A stretch of 64,000 nucleotides of DNA, from the NCBI GenBank assembly GCA_046328715.1, contig JAXLWB010000051.1, positions 1-64,000 on the forward strand. The letters are read 5' to 3'. Under the pieces are notes generated by a model. The model was given only the letters and a program-made list of their open reading frames with translations, searched no databases and was not told where the DNA came from. The translations under genes were made by a program, and so were the position numbers. The stretch comes from JAXLWB01 sp046328715 (lineage in GTDB: Bacteria > Chloroflexota > Anaerolineae > Caldilineales > Caldilineaceae). Below, piece by piece: positions 44,434 to 54,609 of the stretch; the first letter of the stretch is position 1; each line of letters opens with the position of its first letter.

Positions 44434-47400
44434 CTATTTCTTCTTGCTCCCAGGATCTGGCGCATCGTCATCCGGGATGTTCATTCTTGTGCTATCATCG
44501 CCTGGAGCATCCACACCATGATGATTGGCATCGTCGTAGTCCTCTTGAGCCTTTTTATGAGCTTTGTTGGTCTCACCGACAAGCTTACGGGCTTCCGCAG
44601 CCGTTTTGCCGATTAAATCATCAGCCAGGCCATCGTAATGCTGACGGGAGATATCCACATGACCTTGTTCATGCTTTTCCAATCCCTTCGAAAATCGCTC
44701 GTACTCCGCTTTGGCCTTTGGGCCAAGGTTGTTAGGAACGTTCCATTTAGGTAAGGTCACAGTAATCTTGATATTAACATTGGCCTCTTTGACCCGTCCT
44801 TGCGCATCAACCTTCCAGGTAACTGAGGTTGACGTGTTAGTCAAGCCAGCCCAACTACGCTTTGACATCGTGTCGGCGAATTTTTTCAAGTTTGCCGCGC
44901 TCACTGCGTATGTCTTGTTCTGCATGTCATACTTGGTGGTTGCCTTCGGATCGAAACCAGTTGGGTCGTTGTAGACCAACGGGCTGTTGAGTCCATAGGC
45001 ATAGACATTCAGCGATTGCGGATTAGCTGAGTTCTTGGTCGGATTCTCGACATAGAGTGGGTCCGCACTGATAAAGTGGCCAATCGACGCATCATAGTAG
45101 CGGGCACCGTAATAGTGCAGACCGCTGGCATCTAGCTCTTTGCCAGTAAAGCCGTGGATGACCTCCTTGCCATTGTTCTCGTAGCGAGTCAGACCAAAGG
45201 GATAGTAGGCCATCTCCGAAACCACCTTGCCTTGTTCATCGAGCAAGAGATTGGCACTCCCCAGATGATCGGCAATCGTCCAGCGCTTTTGTCCGGCCAT
45301 TGTTTCGGCGGCTTCGGCAGGTTGGCTTTCGACGTCAGTCAGCAGACTCGGCGGCGCAAAGGCAGTGGTCACTTCGGCCACCCGTTGATCTTGGTCAAAG
45401 ACATAGAGCACCAGTTTGTTGCCGCGCACCTCGACATAACGACCGAGATAGAGCGTTGTTGTCGTAGTGCCGCTCTGGATCACGGTCTGTTTGACACGGC
45501 CACCCTGGCTATCATAGAGATACTGCGATTGAGTACCAGCACCGTTAGCAGCGATCAGTTGGTCGCGGGCATTCCAGGTATAGTTGCTGCCACCCTTGCT
45601 GCCACCCTTGCTGACGAGATTGCCGTTGGCGTCATAACTATAGGGTTTCCCACCAAAACTGGTCAGCGCATGGGGGCCAGCCTGTTGTCCGCCATAGCTG
45701 ATTTCACCTGGGTTGAGGCGAGCATCACCGGTCGTGCTGCTCTGGCGGACCATGTTTCCGATGGCGTCATAGCCATAGTTGATCTGGCCATAAGTGCCGG
45801 TAGCTTGGGTCAGCCGGTAAAGGCTGTCGTATTGGAAGCTCTGACTTTGATCGTTGGCCGGAGCACGTACGCTCGTCGGTCGTCCATCGACAATATTGAC
45901 CAGATTATTCACACCATCGAAAGCGTAGGCCAGGTCTTGTAGGCGGTTCTCAGCCTTGGTCGTCTTCAGATGGGCCAGACGCAGACGATTGTCGTAGGTG
46001 TAGTCTGTCTCGGCACCATTGCTGTAATGAACGCTCTCACGTTGCCCGGAGGCGGTGTAGTTGACCGCATCGACAAAGCCAGAGATGCCTTGCATTAGTC
46101 CACGCGTATCATAGCTGTAGCGAACGGCCATGCCATTGGGATAGGTGACCTGCGTCAGCCGATCCATGGCATCGTATTGCGATTTCACCAGTAGGCTCAG
46201 CCCTTCGCTCTTGAAGTAGCGCATACTGCCGGTAATGTTGCCGCGGCCATCGTACGAATGGAAGATCAGGCCCGCCTGGTCTTCGACAAAGGCTAATTGT
46301 CCTTGCGTGTTTTGTAACGCCATCCCTGGCAACCCTGCCGCCGGTGTGATGTCGTTGTCGTAGTGATAGATGGCGTTGGTCACGGTCGGGCGACCATCGT
46401 CATAGCTCCACTGCTCGTTCAGGACACGGTTGGCAGCGTCGTAGCTGTAGCGGATCGTCTGTCCTTTGGCGTCGTGCGTGGTCAAGGTGTTGCCGTTATC
46501 GTCGTAGGTATAGATCATCTCGCCTTTATCAGGGTCAACCATACGCAGCTTGCGCGACAAGGCATCATAGCTCATCGTTTTGACATGATTCTCGGCATCG
46601 ATGATCTTGGTCAGGTTGCCCAGACGGTCATATTCATATTGGGTTAGATAGTGCTCAGCTTGACCGTTGACGATGTTCATCTCATCTACACTGATCAGCC
46701 GTTGCAGACCATCGTAACGCAGCGTTTTGGGCGTGTTGGCATGCGAACCCTGCGTGCGATTATCTTCCTCGTCATACTCCTGCTGCATCAGTGGCTTATG
46801 CACCACCGATGTAAAGCTGCCATCCGTATTCACCGTACGTACGACCCGATCCATTGGATCGTAGTAGAGCGTGCTGTGCGGCAGGGTAACGTCTGGTGTC
46901 TTGTAGGCAAAGCCAGTATCAAAGTAGGGTTGAAACTGGTCACGCACGCTTTGGCGGGCATTGAAGAGTGACGCCTCGGTCACAACAACCTGGCCTTGCG
47001 TCGCCTCGCTGCGTGTTTGCAATTTGCGTCCCAGCCCGTCGAAGTAGACCACCGAGGTCACGACGCCATCTTCGCCGGATCGCTCACGCTGCTCGGTGTA
47101 GATCGCACTGCGCGGGCTGCCGATTTCGTAGCGGAACTGCTGAGTTGGCTTGGCCAAGCTGTCGCCGGGGCGGACAATCTTGGTGATGCGACCAAAGGTG
47201 TCGTAGGCAAAGAGATGAGGGTAACCATTGTAGTCGGTCGCTGCCATCATTTTGCCAAAGCCAGGATGGTAGGAGGCGGCAAAGGTTAGCAGCTTACCAT
47301 TGCTAAAGTGTAGTTGCTCAAGCACCGGGAAGGTATGCTGGAGTGGATCGAAGGCCACGCTGGTGAGATTGCCGTTGCCATCCTTCATGCCGACCACGTT

Positions 47401-50241
47401 ACCAAATTGGTCAAACTGTTGGCGCTTGGTAGCGATGGTGCGGTTGTTGGCCTGCGGTCCGAGACTAGTCTCTTCACGCGTTAGATCGCCGCTTGTTAAC
47501 TGGCCCGAGGGTAGCCCAACAAAGGGATCACCGTCGTAGTACATTTTCACTTCTGAGACAAAGTTACCTGCCGCATCGGTCTGGTACGTGCGCATAGGAC
47601 GATTGAAGAGATAATGGGTCTCATCATAGATATACTCCGTGTATTTGAGCACCTCGTCGTTGCCGCAGGTTACATCCTCTCCACAGACCTTGCCATAGTT
47701 GAACAGTTGGGTCTGATTGCCATAATCGTCCTGGGCAAAGGTCTGGCGCAGTTGCACCGGCTCGGACTGTTGCTCGTGGACAAAGGAGTCGGTTTGCTTG
47801 ACAAAGGCGTAGGCAATCGGTTTGCCTGTGCTCGTGGCATCGGCGTTGATCACCACCCGTGTCTGCAACTGATTGACTGTACGCTGAAAGCAGCCGACAT
47901 AGTCGCCGGAGCAGTGGCCGTTCTGGGCCAGCACTTCGCTTTCCAACAACATACCCTTGTGGCTTTCGTCGCTCTTACCCACGTCATAGACCAGGTTAGT
48001 GACCGTAGTCGCTGCGGTCTCGTCGCCCACCTGGATCTCCTGGCTGCGGGCAAAACCGCGGAACTCCTTCTGGACACCGTCGTAGTAACCATCACGATAG
48101 TGATAGTCGATGGTATAGTCGTCACCCGAGTTGGCATCGTGTACGGCAACGCGGTTGACCACCTGCACCGGGAAGGGCAGATTGACTTGCCACGGGTTGC
48201 CAGCGTCCCAATCGGCGATGTAGTCGTTAATTGAGGGCTTATAGCTGATCTTGATCGTGCGACCGAGTCCGTTGTCCACAGTGCGCAACAGGAAGGGCTG
48301 CTCCTGAGTCGAAAAGTCAACATAGGCCATGCCTTGGCTGCTGCTAAAGAGCAACTCCGTAGCACCGTCACCGTCGATGTCGGCCAGGCGCACAGCGGTA
48401 TCCTGAGCGTTGAAGGCAGGCGTGTCGAGGATCGTGATCGGGTCGGTGAGGCTGCCGTCGCCCAGGCTGAGCCAGTAAGTGACAGTGCGATTGCCAGGCA
48501 GCACCAGGTCCATCTGCCCATCATTATTGAGATCACCCATTTGGATCATGACATCCTGGGCACCGATGCCGCTGGGCGGATTGAGGATGGGGCGTGGCTC
48601 CTCATACGAACCGTTGCCATTGTGTTCCCAGAGCACAACCTGACCGTCGCGCACCATCACGACGTCGTCCATGCGGTCACCGGTCATGTCGCCGATCTTG
48701 AACTTGGGGTCGGCAAAGTTGGCGGCGTCACCGGCGGCGGGGGCGGGCACATCGAAGTCGGCCTGTTGGCTCCAGGCTCCGTTGCGCGCCAGCCAGATTT
48801 TGAGCCGGCCACTAGTGGTCAACACGACGTCGATACGGTGATCGTTGTTGACATCCATCAACTGCACATTCGGGTCGTTGAGGTCAAAGGCTGGGGCAGG
48901 ACCAAAATCGACGCGGTCGGTCTGTTGCCATTCGCTGCCAGTTTTGTTGCTGTAATAGTAGAGCGGTGCTCCGGCGCTGCTGGCCTTGACCAGCAGATCA
49001 ACCACGCCATCACCATCCATGTCGGCCATGCGCACGTTGGGGTTGCTTATCCGTTCGCCGGGCGAATTCTCTGGCAACACCGGCTCCACCTGCCAGCGAC
49101 CCTGGCCGCGGTTGAGATAGAAGCGATGCTGGCCATCCTCCGGGGTGTAGACTACATCGGGCAGCCCATCGGCGTTGATGTCGACCAGGTCGGCGTCGCG
49201 GTTGGTCAGTGCTACGGGGGGCGGGTTCTGCATGGGCACGACTGTCGCAGTTGTGGCATCGAACTGGGTGTAGGAAAAGCTCTGGGGCGGCAGCTTGCTC
49301 GTACCATCGTCACCCACCTGTTCGACTTTGATCAACAGTGAATATTTGCCGGTCGAACGTTCGGGTTCATAGGTGAAAGCATAGGCGCGCACCAGTTTGC
49401 CCTGCGCCCACATTTGGATGTCTGTCCCACGCAGGCCGACACGAATCGGAGCACCGCTGCGGCGGTCGGTGTAGGTGTCGGGGCGGGCGGTGTAGTTGAA
49501 GATTACGGCGTTGTAGACGGGACCACCACCGTTGTTTTCACCACCGGTGCTAGCACCGTCGTTGTACCGGATTTCGCGCGGGTAAGCGTAGCCACCATCG
49601 TGCAGGTAGACATAGCTCATATCGTTGCCATGTAGGTCAATGACACGCTCCAACTCCCAGCGGAAGGTGCCACGAGCATTGTCGACCCGGGCGTTTGTCG
49701 TTTCGCCAAAGATATAACGCATGCCGTCGGGGGTTTGCCCTTCCCAGCCACCGCCAGTGATGCGTCGGAAGCGCATAAAGGTGCTCTCGTTTTCAAAGCG
49801 ATATGTGCCATCTTTGAGTGCCACCAGCTTCTCGCCATTCGAGTAGATAAAGGTGTCTTGCCCATCTTTGTAGCTCGGCAAGCCTTCCTCGGTACGACGC
49901 TGGATTGCAGGGATACTTAATTTCCAGCCCATGCCCCACGGACCGTTGGCATTGCCACCATCGTAGTCCAGTGACAGCTCCGGTTGAAAGCCCACCCGAC
50001 CGGGGGCAGCGATGAACTTGACTGGATAGCTGGAGGTGCCCGTGCTCAGATTAGGCTCAAAGTTCTCGCCCAGCCCTTCCAGTGAACCAGGGCCGGAGGG
50101 CAGTGAGATCACCTGCGGCTTGACTCCGCTCTTGTCCTGGGCGAAGGCAACCGTTGGCATCAGCGCCAGGATGCTAGCCGCCAGGGGCAAGAAAAGTGAA
50201 TACAAAAGTAACTTTAAAGGTGTTAGTTGTTTAGTGTTCAT
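44434..50241 (-). CDS. Giant exported SpvB/FG-GAP/RHS protein with DUF922-like metallopeptidase tip
   Basis: The 1935-aa protein starts with a signal peptide (LLLYSLFLPLAASILALMPT to VAFAQ). Residues ~45-330 are SpvB-like (GTSSYPVKFIAAPGRVGFQP). Residues ~340-660 carry FG-GAP/VCBS-type calcium loops (DADLVDINADGLPDVV, MADMDGDGVVDLLV). A TcdB-middle-like region and then YD/RHS repeats follow, ending in the RHS core (GFTGKELDASGLHYYGARYY, ISADPLYVEN, NDPTGFDP at ~1758). The variable tip (~1765-1935) has HEQGH at 1857-1861 and YDDANHHG at ~1902, the layout of DUF922 putative zinc proteases, then an acidic tail. The N-terminus plus core match the TcB-TcC half of Tc toxins. It overlaps the upstream gene by 4 nt. 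Confidence 0.9.
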   Translation of the reverse strand: MNTKQLTPLKLLLYSLFLPLAASILALMPTVAFAQDKSGVKPQVISLPSGPGSLEGLGENFEPNLSTGTSSYPVKFIAAPGRVGFQPELSLDYDGGNANGPWGMGWKLSIPAIQRRTEEGLPSYKDGQDTFIYSNGEKLVALKDGTYRFENESTFMRFRRITGGGWEGQTPDGMRYIFGETTNARVDNARGTFRWELERVIDLHGNDMSYVYLHDGGYAYPREIRYNDGASTGGENNGGGPVYNAVIFNYTARPDTYTDRRSGAPIRVGLRGTDIQMWAQGKLVRAYAFTYEPERSTGKYSLLIKVEQVGDDGTSKLPPQSFSYTQFDATTATVVPMQNPPPVALTNRDADLVDINADGLPDVVYTPEDGQHRFYLNRGQGRWQVEPVLPENSPGERISNPNVRMADMDGDGVVDLLVKASSAGAPLYYYSNKTGSEWQQTDRVDFGPAPAFDLNDPNVQLMDVNNDHRIDVVLTTSGRLKIWLARNGAWSQQADFDVPAPAAGDAANFADPKFKIGDMTGDRMDDVVMVRDGQVVLWEHNGNGSYEEPRPILNPPSGIGAQDVMIQMGDLNNDGQMDLVLPGNRTVTYWLSLGDGSLTDPITILDTPAFNAQDTAVRLADIDGDGATELLFSSSQGMAYVDFSTQEQPFLLRTVDNGLGRTIKISYKPSINDYIADWDAGNPWQVNLPFPVQVVNRVAVHDANSGDDYTIDYHYRDGYYDGVQKEFRGFARSQEIQVGDETAATTVTNLVYDVGKSDESHKGMLLESEVLAQNGHCSGDYVGCFQRTVNQLQTRVVINADATSTGKPIAYAFVKQTDSFVHEQQSEPVQLRQTFAQDDYGNQTQLFNYGKVCGEDVTCGNDEVLKYTEYIYDETHYLFNRPMRTYQTDAAGNFVSEVKMYYDGDPFVGLPSGQLTSGDLTREETSLGPQANNRTIATKRQQFDQFGNVVGMKDGNGNLTSVAFDPLQHTFPVLEQLHFSNGKLLTFAASYHPGFGKMMAATDYNGYPHLFAYDTFGRITKIVRPGDSLAKPTQQFRYEIGSPRSAIYTEQRERSGEDGVVTSVVYFDGLGRKLQTRSEATQGQVVVTEASLFNARQSVRDQFQPYFDTGFAYKTPDVTLPHSTLYYDPMDRVVRTVNTDGSFTSVVHKPLMQQEYDEEDNRTQGSHANTPKTLRYDGLQRLISVDEMNIVNGQAEHYLTQYEYDRLGNLTKIIDAENHVKTMSYDALSRKLRMVDPDKGEMIYTYDDNGNTLTTHDAKGQTIRYSYDAANRVLNEQWSYDDGRPTVTNAIYHYDNDITPAAGLPGMALQNTQGQLAFVEDQAGLIFHSYDGRGNITGSMRYFKSEGLSLLVKSQYDAMDRLTQVTYPNGMAVRYSYDTRGLMQGISGFVDAVNYTASGQRESVHYSNGAETDYTYDNRLRLAHLKTTKAENRLQDLAYAFDGVNNLVNIVDGRPTSVRAPANDQSQSFQYDSLYRLTQATGTYGQINYGYDAIGNMVRQSSTTGDARLNPGEISYGGQQAGPHALTSFGGKPYSYDANGNLVSKGGSKGGSNYTWNARDQLIAANGAGTQSQYLYDSQGGRVKQTVIQSGTTTTTLYLGRYVEVRGNKLVLYVFDQDQRVAEVTTAFAPPSLLTDVESQPAEAAETMAGQKRWTIADHLGSANLLLDEQGKVVSEMAYYPFGLTRYENNGKEVIHGFTGKELDASGLHYYGARYYDASIGHFISADPLYVENPTKNSANPQSLNVYAYGLNSPLVYNDPTGFDPKATTKYDMQNKTYAVSAANLKKFADTMSKRSWAGLTNTSTSVTWKVDAQGRVKEANVNIKITVTLPKWNVPNNLGPKAKAEYERFSKGLEKHEQGHVDISRQHYDGLADDLIGKTAAEARKLVGETNKAHKKAQEDYDDANHHGVDAPGDDSTRMNIPDDDAPDPGSKKK

Positions 50242-53200
50242 TGGTTACCTTCTCCTGCGAAGGCAGATTGTAAATTCGCCGCATCGACTTGGGCAGCCTC
50301 GACGTTGCTAGCTAACGCAATGCCCGTGGTGTCCATGTTGATCTCGATGTCTTCGAGTTGGCGAATGTCAAGTTTGCTATTAAAAGGCGACTTCAGATCA
50401 ATGCGTATGACCCAGCCCGACGCCGCCACACTGCGATTGAAGAGCGCACTGCTCGGTGAGCCGCGGCCATTGCCATTGACGCTGGCCAGAATCGTGGCCG
50501 TTTTGGTCTTGCTCTCAAAGCCGCCGGGGACGAGGTAACCCGAGAGTTTGGCATTTTCCGGCACATATTCCACCAGTGCGTTCTGTGCGGTACGGAAGGA
50601 AGCATCGCCGCCCTGCGTCAACAGCACTTCGGGGGTATTGATGTCACCAAACTGGCGGGTCAGCAGGTTGATCGAAATGCCCTGCGTGTTTGGCACCGAC
50701 GCTGGCATGCCAACACCGGCAATCCGGTTGTTCCAGATATTGGGAGAGAAGATCTGATTGTCCAACAGTGACGTCGCAAAGGGCAGTTCGATGGCTACGA
50801 TCTTGCCGGTTTTGGTATCCGTGATTGCGCTGCGCAGCAAGATCGCCTGGAAGCCCTCCAACCGCAAGCGTGACCGTTCACTGGCGGGCAGACTATTGTT
50901 CGGATCGAGGTTCTGGTCCGAGAGTCCAAGTAAGTCTTTGGCCAGCGAGATGCGATAGGGGAAGCGGTTCAACTGTCCTGGTGAACCGATCGCAACCCGG
51001 AATGCCTCCAAATTGTTGAGAAAGTTGTCGATATCGTCGGCGGTACGGGCTTTGAAGATATCGTTGAGCCCTGGATAGCGCACCAAAAACTCTCCTTCCA
51101 ACGACTTGGCTGTCAAGTAAGCGAACTGGGCGGCCAGACCATGACTGCGGGCAGCTTCCACCGTCGTGAAGTCGCGCAAGAGACGGAAGGCGGGATTGCT
51201 GAAGTTGCTGTCCGCCAGATCGGCCCGTGCCTGTTCACGCAGATTGAGGAACTGGTTATACTCATTCACCAGATCATTGTGTTCCGAGAGCAGCCGATTC
51301 ATCTCCTTCAGTTGGATCTCCTTCTCGATGGCCAGCTCGGCAGTTTGGAGCAACATCGTCTTGATCGTGGCTGCGCTATTGGCGTTGGTGATGTCAGCTT
51401 GATTGATAGCCTCCTGCAAGGCCTGGGCACTGCCCAACTTGGCTAACTCAATCTGCGCCGGATCCCACACCGTCTGCGTTGAACTGGTCCACGACTGGTC
51501 GAAGCGATAGCCACTGGAAGCAATTGTCTCCACCCCAGCCGACCACTTGAGCGGGTTGATGTTGAAGCCAGCTTTGGCCTGCACGTCGGCCCCTACATGG
51601 ATATTGTGCGTGCTTGCCGAGATGTCGATGTCGGTGGTGCGATGGGCATTGATGGTACCTTGGGCCACGATCGTGGCAGCGACTTTGTCACCGTTTTGTA
51701 GGGTGAGTTCAATCACCTTGCCAGCGCGCTCTTCCTCGATGCGCACCTGTTTATAGACGTTCTCCATCCTCACCTGAATCTGGCTGAGCCGATCGGCGGC
51801 AATCTGTAGGTTGTGAAAGTTCTGCTTCATCAGGCCACCTTCAGCACTACAGGTCATGTAGTTGTCCTGGCTCGGGCCGCAGATCTCCAGCAGCCGATTG
51901 TTGTAGGTGAGACGCAGATTTTGCATCTCACGCGCCATGGCCGTGCGATTCTGGTCGAACTCACGCTGCGCACTCTCGGCACGGTTTTCGTCTTCAGTGG
52001 CATCGCGCAAGAAGTCGGTTTGGACCAGACGGCGCAGTTCCTCATAGGTCTGTAATGGCACATAGTCGTCGACAAAGCCGAAGGGGTTGATGCCGTCATG
52101 GATGGCCTGAGCCTGTCCACGCAGCCGCTCCAGATTGTTGATGATCTCAAAGCCACCATTTTGGATAAACTGAGCGTTCTGCTGGGCAGCACTGGTCGCC
52201 AGAGCCATTGCCTGTACATATTGGTTGGCAAAAGCGTGCGAATACAGATCCAGCGCCTTCTCATCCTGCCCTAATTGGCGATAGCGGTCGGCCATTTCGC
52301 CGATGGTGACGACCATACGCTCACTCACGGTGCCAAAGAGTTTGAATTCGCCTGCGCCAAAGTAGTCACCGATGCGCACACCGCCCGGCCCGCCAAAGTC
52401 AGCGTTAAAGGCGTAGGAGAGCACATCGACGGCAAAGTTGAACTGTTGCAGCGCCTGCTCAAGCTGGTGTAACTCCTCGGCGATGATCTGGTCGGCACGC
52501 GGATCGCCACTGCTGAAGCGATAGTCCAGAGCGTCAACCATGAACTCGTTACCGAAGATCATGTGAATGTTGGCCAGCTCACGGGTGCTAGTCAGCACAC
52601 CCGCCCGCCCGATCTCACGAATCGTGCGTGGCTGGCCATCGACCATGACGGTCAAGTCAGGCGGTTCGGCCAGCGAGAGAAAGCCAAACATCTCGCGCGC
52701 TCGGATGAGCTGATTGCGAACATCCTTGGCCCCGTTCAACGGCAGTTGCGGCGAGAGATCGGGGATACGCTCTCGCTGCTCAGCCGCTGACAGGTCGTCA
52801 AACTTTTGACAATAGCCGCTCGGAGCAATGTTTTCGTAGTCGGCGCAGAAGCGGTAGAAGATGCGGCCATTGTTAAAGTCCGCATAGTTCTTTTGGCAGT
52901 CGCCGACATTGGCACCGCTACAGGTTGGGGGTAGTTGCAGATCGGTCTGCCGAAAATCACGACCCACCGCCAGCAACGCCTGTGCCTGGTCGTAGACCTT
53001 TTGATAATCCTGGCGGGCGAGCAGCGCCGGGGGCTGGCTGCTCGGCAAGAGCGTGAACTGTCCAGCGGTTTGCGAGAAATCACTCACGTTGCTGAACATG
53101 GCCGCCGTGATGGCTGCACCATTGCTGTTCATGTCGGTGTCACTGCTGCCTGCCGGGGTCTGAGCGAGTGCCATCTGGCTAGAGCTAGCCTGGGTGGACA

Positions 53201-53312
53201 GTGGCCAAAGCAAGCAGAACAAGAGCACAATGCGAATCACTTGAGTACTGATGCGTAGGGTTCGTGGTTGTCGTTTTAGACCAACCCGTACCCACGCTGG
53301 TTGTGTGTTCAT
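50238..53312 (-). CDS. Large exported coiled-coil protein, possible Tc A-subunit-like partner
   Basis: The ATG at 53312 (GGAGAG upstream) gives a 1024-aa protein with a signal segment (IVLLFCLLWPLSTQASSSQM). Much of it is helical with long coiled coils (~300-520 and ~610-720: EIQLKEMNRLLSEHNDLVNE, YNQFLNLREQARADLA). A short glycine-poor segment QNGDKVAATIVAQGTINAHR lies between them. The C-terminus has FSPNIWNNRIAGVGM, ASGWVIRIDLKSPF and IRQLEDIEINMDTTGI, weakly reminiscent of the TcA C-terminal end (shared order only). Coupling (ATGA) to the RHS gene and a 4-nt gap to the fibre-like gene place it inside the operon. Identity as a TcA-like pore subunit is inference; I have no direct domain match. 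Confidence 0.65.
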   Translation of the reverse strand: MNTQPAWVRVGLKRQPRTLRISTQVIRIVLLFCLLWPLSTQASSSQMALAQTPAGSSDTDMNSNGAAITAAMFSNVSDFSQTAGQFTLLPSSQPPALLARQDYQKVYDQAQALLAVGRDFRQTDLQLPPTCSGANVGDCQKNYADFNNGRIFYRFCADYENIAPSGYCQKFDDLSAAEQRERIPDLSPQLPLNGAKDVRNQLIRAREMFGFLSLAEPPDLTVMVDGQPRTIREIGRAGVLTSTRELANIHMIFGNEFMVDALDYRFSSGDPRADQIIAEELHQLEQALQQFNFAVDVLSYAFNADFGGPGGVRIGDYFGAGEFKLFGTVSERMVVTIGEMADRYRQLGQDEKALDLYSHAFANQYVQAMALATSAAQQNAQFIQNGGFEIINNLERLRGQAQAIHDGINPFGFVDDYVPLQTYEELRRLVQTDFLRDATEDENRAESAQREFDQNRTAMAREMQNLRLTYNNRLLEICGPSQDNYMTCSAEGGLMKQNFHNLQIAADRLSQIQVRMENVYKQVRIEEERAGKVIELTLQNGDKVAATIVAQGTINAHRTTDIDISASTHNIHVGADVQAKAGFNINPLKWSAGVETIASSGYRFDQSWTSSTQTVWDPAQIELAKLGSAQALQEAINQADITNANSAATIKTMLLQTAELAIEKEIQLKEMNRLLSEHNDLVNEYNQFLNLREQARADLADSNFSNPAFRLLRDFTTVEAARSHGLAAQFAYLTAKSLEGEFLVRYPGLNDIFKARTADDIDNFLNNLEAFRVAIGSPGQLNRFPYRISLAKDLLGLSDQNLDPNNSLPASERSRLRLEGFQAILLRSAITDTKTGKIVAIELPFATSLLDNQIFSPNIWNNRIAGVGMPASVPNTQGISINLLTRQFGDINTPEVLLTQGGDASFRTAQNALVEYVPENAKLSGYLVPGGFESKTKTATILASVNGNGRGSPSSALFNRSVAASGWVIRIDLKSPFNSKLDIRQLEDIEINMDTTGIALASNVEAAQVDAANLQSAFAGEGNQ

Positions 53313-53316
53313 GGAT

Positions 53317-54609
53317 TTACTCTCCAGTATCCCAGCGGCTTCCGGAAGATTCGTCGTATTGCACCAGGCCGTTGAGGAAACAGAGCACATCGATGTGAGG
53401 CGTTTCATCCGGTTGACCATCGCTCATAAATTTGGTATGGATATACCAATTGGAGTTATCGCCAATGAAGAGCCAGACCATATCGGCGTCGCGCGAGTCT
53501 TCACTGATGTCATAGCGTCCAGTAGACCAGGCACCGTTCGTGCATTGGTAGACAGCGGCTGAGATGCCCGTGTCGAAGACTGCTTGATCCTCTGACAGCG
53601 CAGTAAAGCGTTTGATCAGGACTGGCTTAACTGCATTCGCTCCCATCACCAGGTCCCCAGAGACCCAGGTGTTGCCCGAAGAATGGATCATGCCGTTGAC
53701 GCCCAGGCTGCCCTGTGTCTCAACCAAGCCGTTGTTGTAGAGCTTGAAGGAAGTTGCGCCATTGTCCATGCCCGCCTGTCCAGTCGATTTGTCGTAATAG
53801 ACGCTGGCTCGCCGTTGGCCATCGACGCCAAAGAGATATTCACTGCGCTGTGATGCACTCGCATTATTGATGTCCAACATCATGTCAGGGTCGTCATTGT
53901 GGACCTGGATCGGTACGGTGGGAGCGTTGGTGCCGATCCCGACTTTGCTGCCATCACCGAGTAGCAAGCCGCTGTTGTTCATCACCAATTGCTGGCCGCC
54001 TGCATTGACCTGCAAGGCACTGCCCGTCGTGGCAGAGATCTGCAACTGGGCCTGCGGGCTGGTGACCCCAATTCCCACCTTGCCACTTTCATCGACATGT
54101 ACCGCATGGCTGCCATTGCCGTTGGGGGCGGTCAAAGCGGCAGCGTGGTCGGCGTACATGGCGTAGGGGGCGCTGGCCAGACGTTGGCGTGGCGTCATCT
54201 CGTCGAAGGGGGCCACGGTCACACCAATAAAGAGGTCGGGACTCGTAAAGAGTTGCGGCGGCACGGGGTTCGTATTGCCGAGCAACACACTGAACTGGCC
54301 GTTGCGCACGGTTACATCCGTGTGTTCCTCGGTCCAGCGGGCCTCGTTGAGCGGAGCCGAAACCCGGTCATAGATGCGGAAAGTCATCTTTTGCAGACCG
54401 CTCATCGGCTTGCCTTCTACATCGCGCAAAACACCCTGATAGTTCAGATAAGGTGGAACCGTGGCAGTGCCAGCAAGGCTTTGCCACAAGCTCGCTCCCC
54501 ATGCCGAACCCACTGGCTGAATAGCGCTAAATAGAATGTAGCTCAACAATAGAGCGACAATGGTGTAAGGCAACACCTGTGATGAAAATTTGAAACGATT
54601 GGGTACCAT
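53317..54609 (-). CDS. Exported fibre-like protein with GIGT repeats
   Basis: The 430-aa product starts at 54609 (AAAGGAAA about 10 nt upstream) with a signal segment (VLPYTIVALLLSYILFSAIQ). A common exported N-terminal domain follows: LNYQGVLRDVEGKPMSGLQK, FRIYDRVSAPLNEARWTEEH, APYAMYADHAAAL. Next come phage-tail-fibre-like repeats KVGIGVTSPQAQLQI and KVGIGTNAPTVPIQV and a beta-rich C-terminal region. Such repeats form trimeric beta fibres for surface binding. It is the first gene of the operon, 4 nt before the coiled-coil gene. No other phage genes are nearby, so it is not a prophage remnant. Confidence 0.8.
   Translation of the reverse strand: MVPNRFKFSSQVLPYTIVALLLSYILFSAIQPVGSAWGASLWQSLAGTATVPPYLNYQGVLRDVEGKPMSGLQKMTFRIYDRVSAPLNEARWTEEHTDVTVRNGQFSVLLGNTNPVPPQLFTSPDLFIGVTVAPFDEMTPRQRLASAPYAMYADHAAALTAPNGNGSHAVHVDESGKVGIGVTSPQAQLQISATTGSALQVNAGGQQLVMNNSGLLLGDGSKVGIGTNAPTVPIQVHNDDPDMMLDINNASASQRSEYLFGVDGQRRASVYYDKSTGQAGMDNGATSFKLYNNGLVETQGSLGVNGMIHSSGNTWVSGDLVMGANAVKPVLIKRFTALSEDQAVFDTGISAAVYQCTNGAWSTGRYDISEDSRDADMVWLFIGDNSNWYIHTKFMSDGQPDETPHIDVLCFLNGLVQYDESSGSRWDTGE

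Noticed and set aside
45154..49341. Several long plus-strand frames (up to 335 codons) inside the RHS gene
   Set aside because: They are antisense to repetitive RHS and FG-GAP coding sequence, which produces long mirror frames rich in Ile/Val/His. No ribosome sites or domain motifs.
53317..54609. Prophage remnant, because of tail-fibre-like GIGT repeats
   Set aside because: The protein has a Sec signal and sits in an operon of exported proteins. No capsid, portal, terminase or integrase gene is present.
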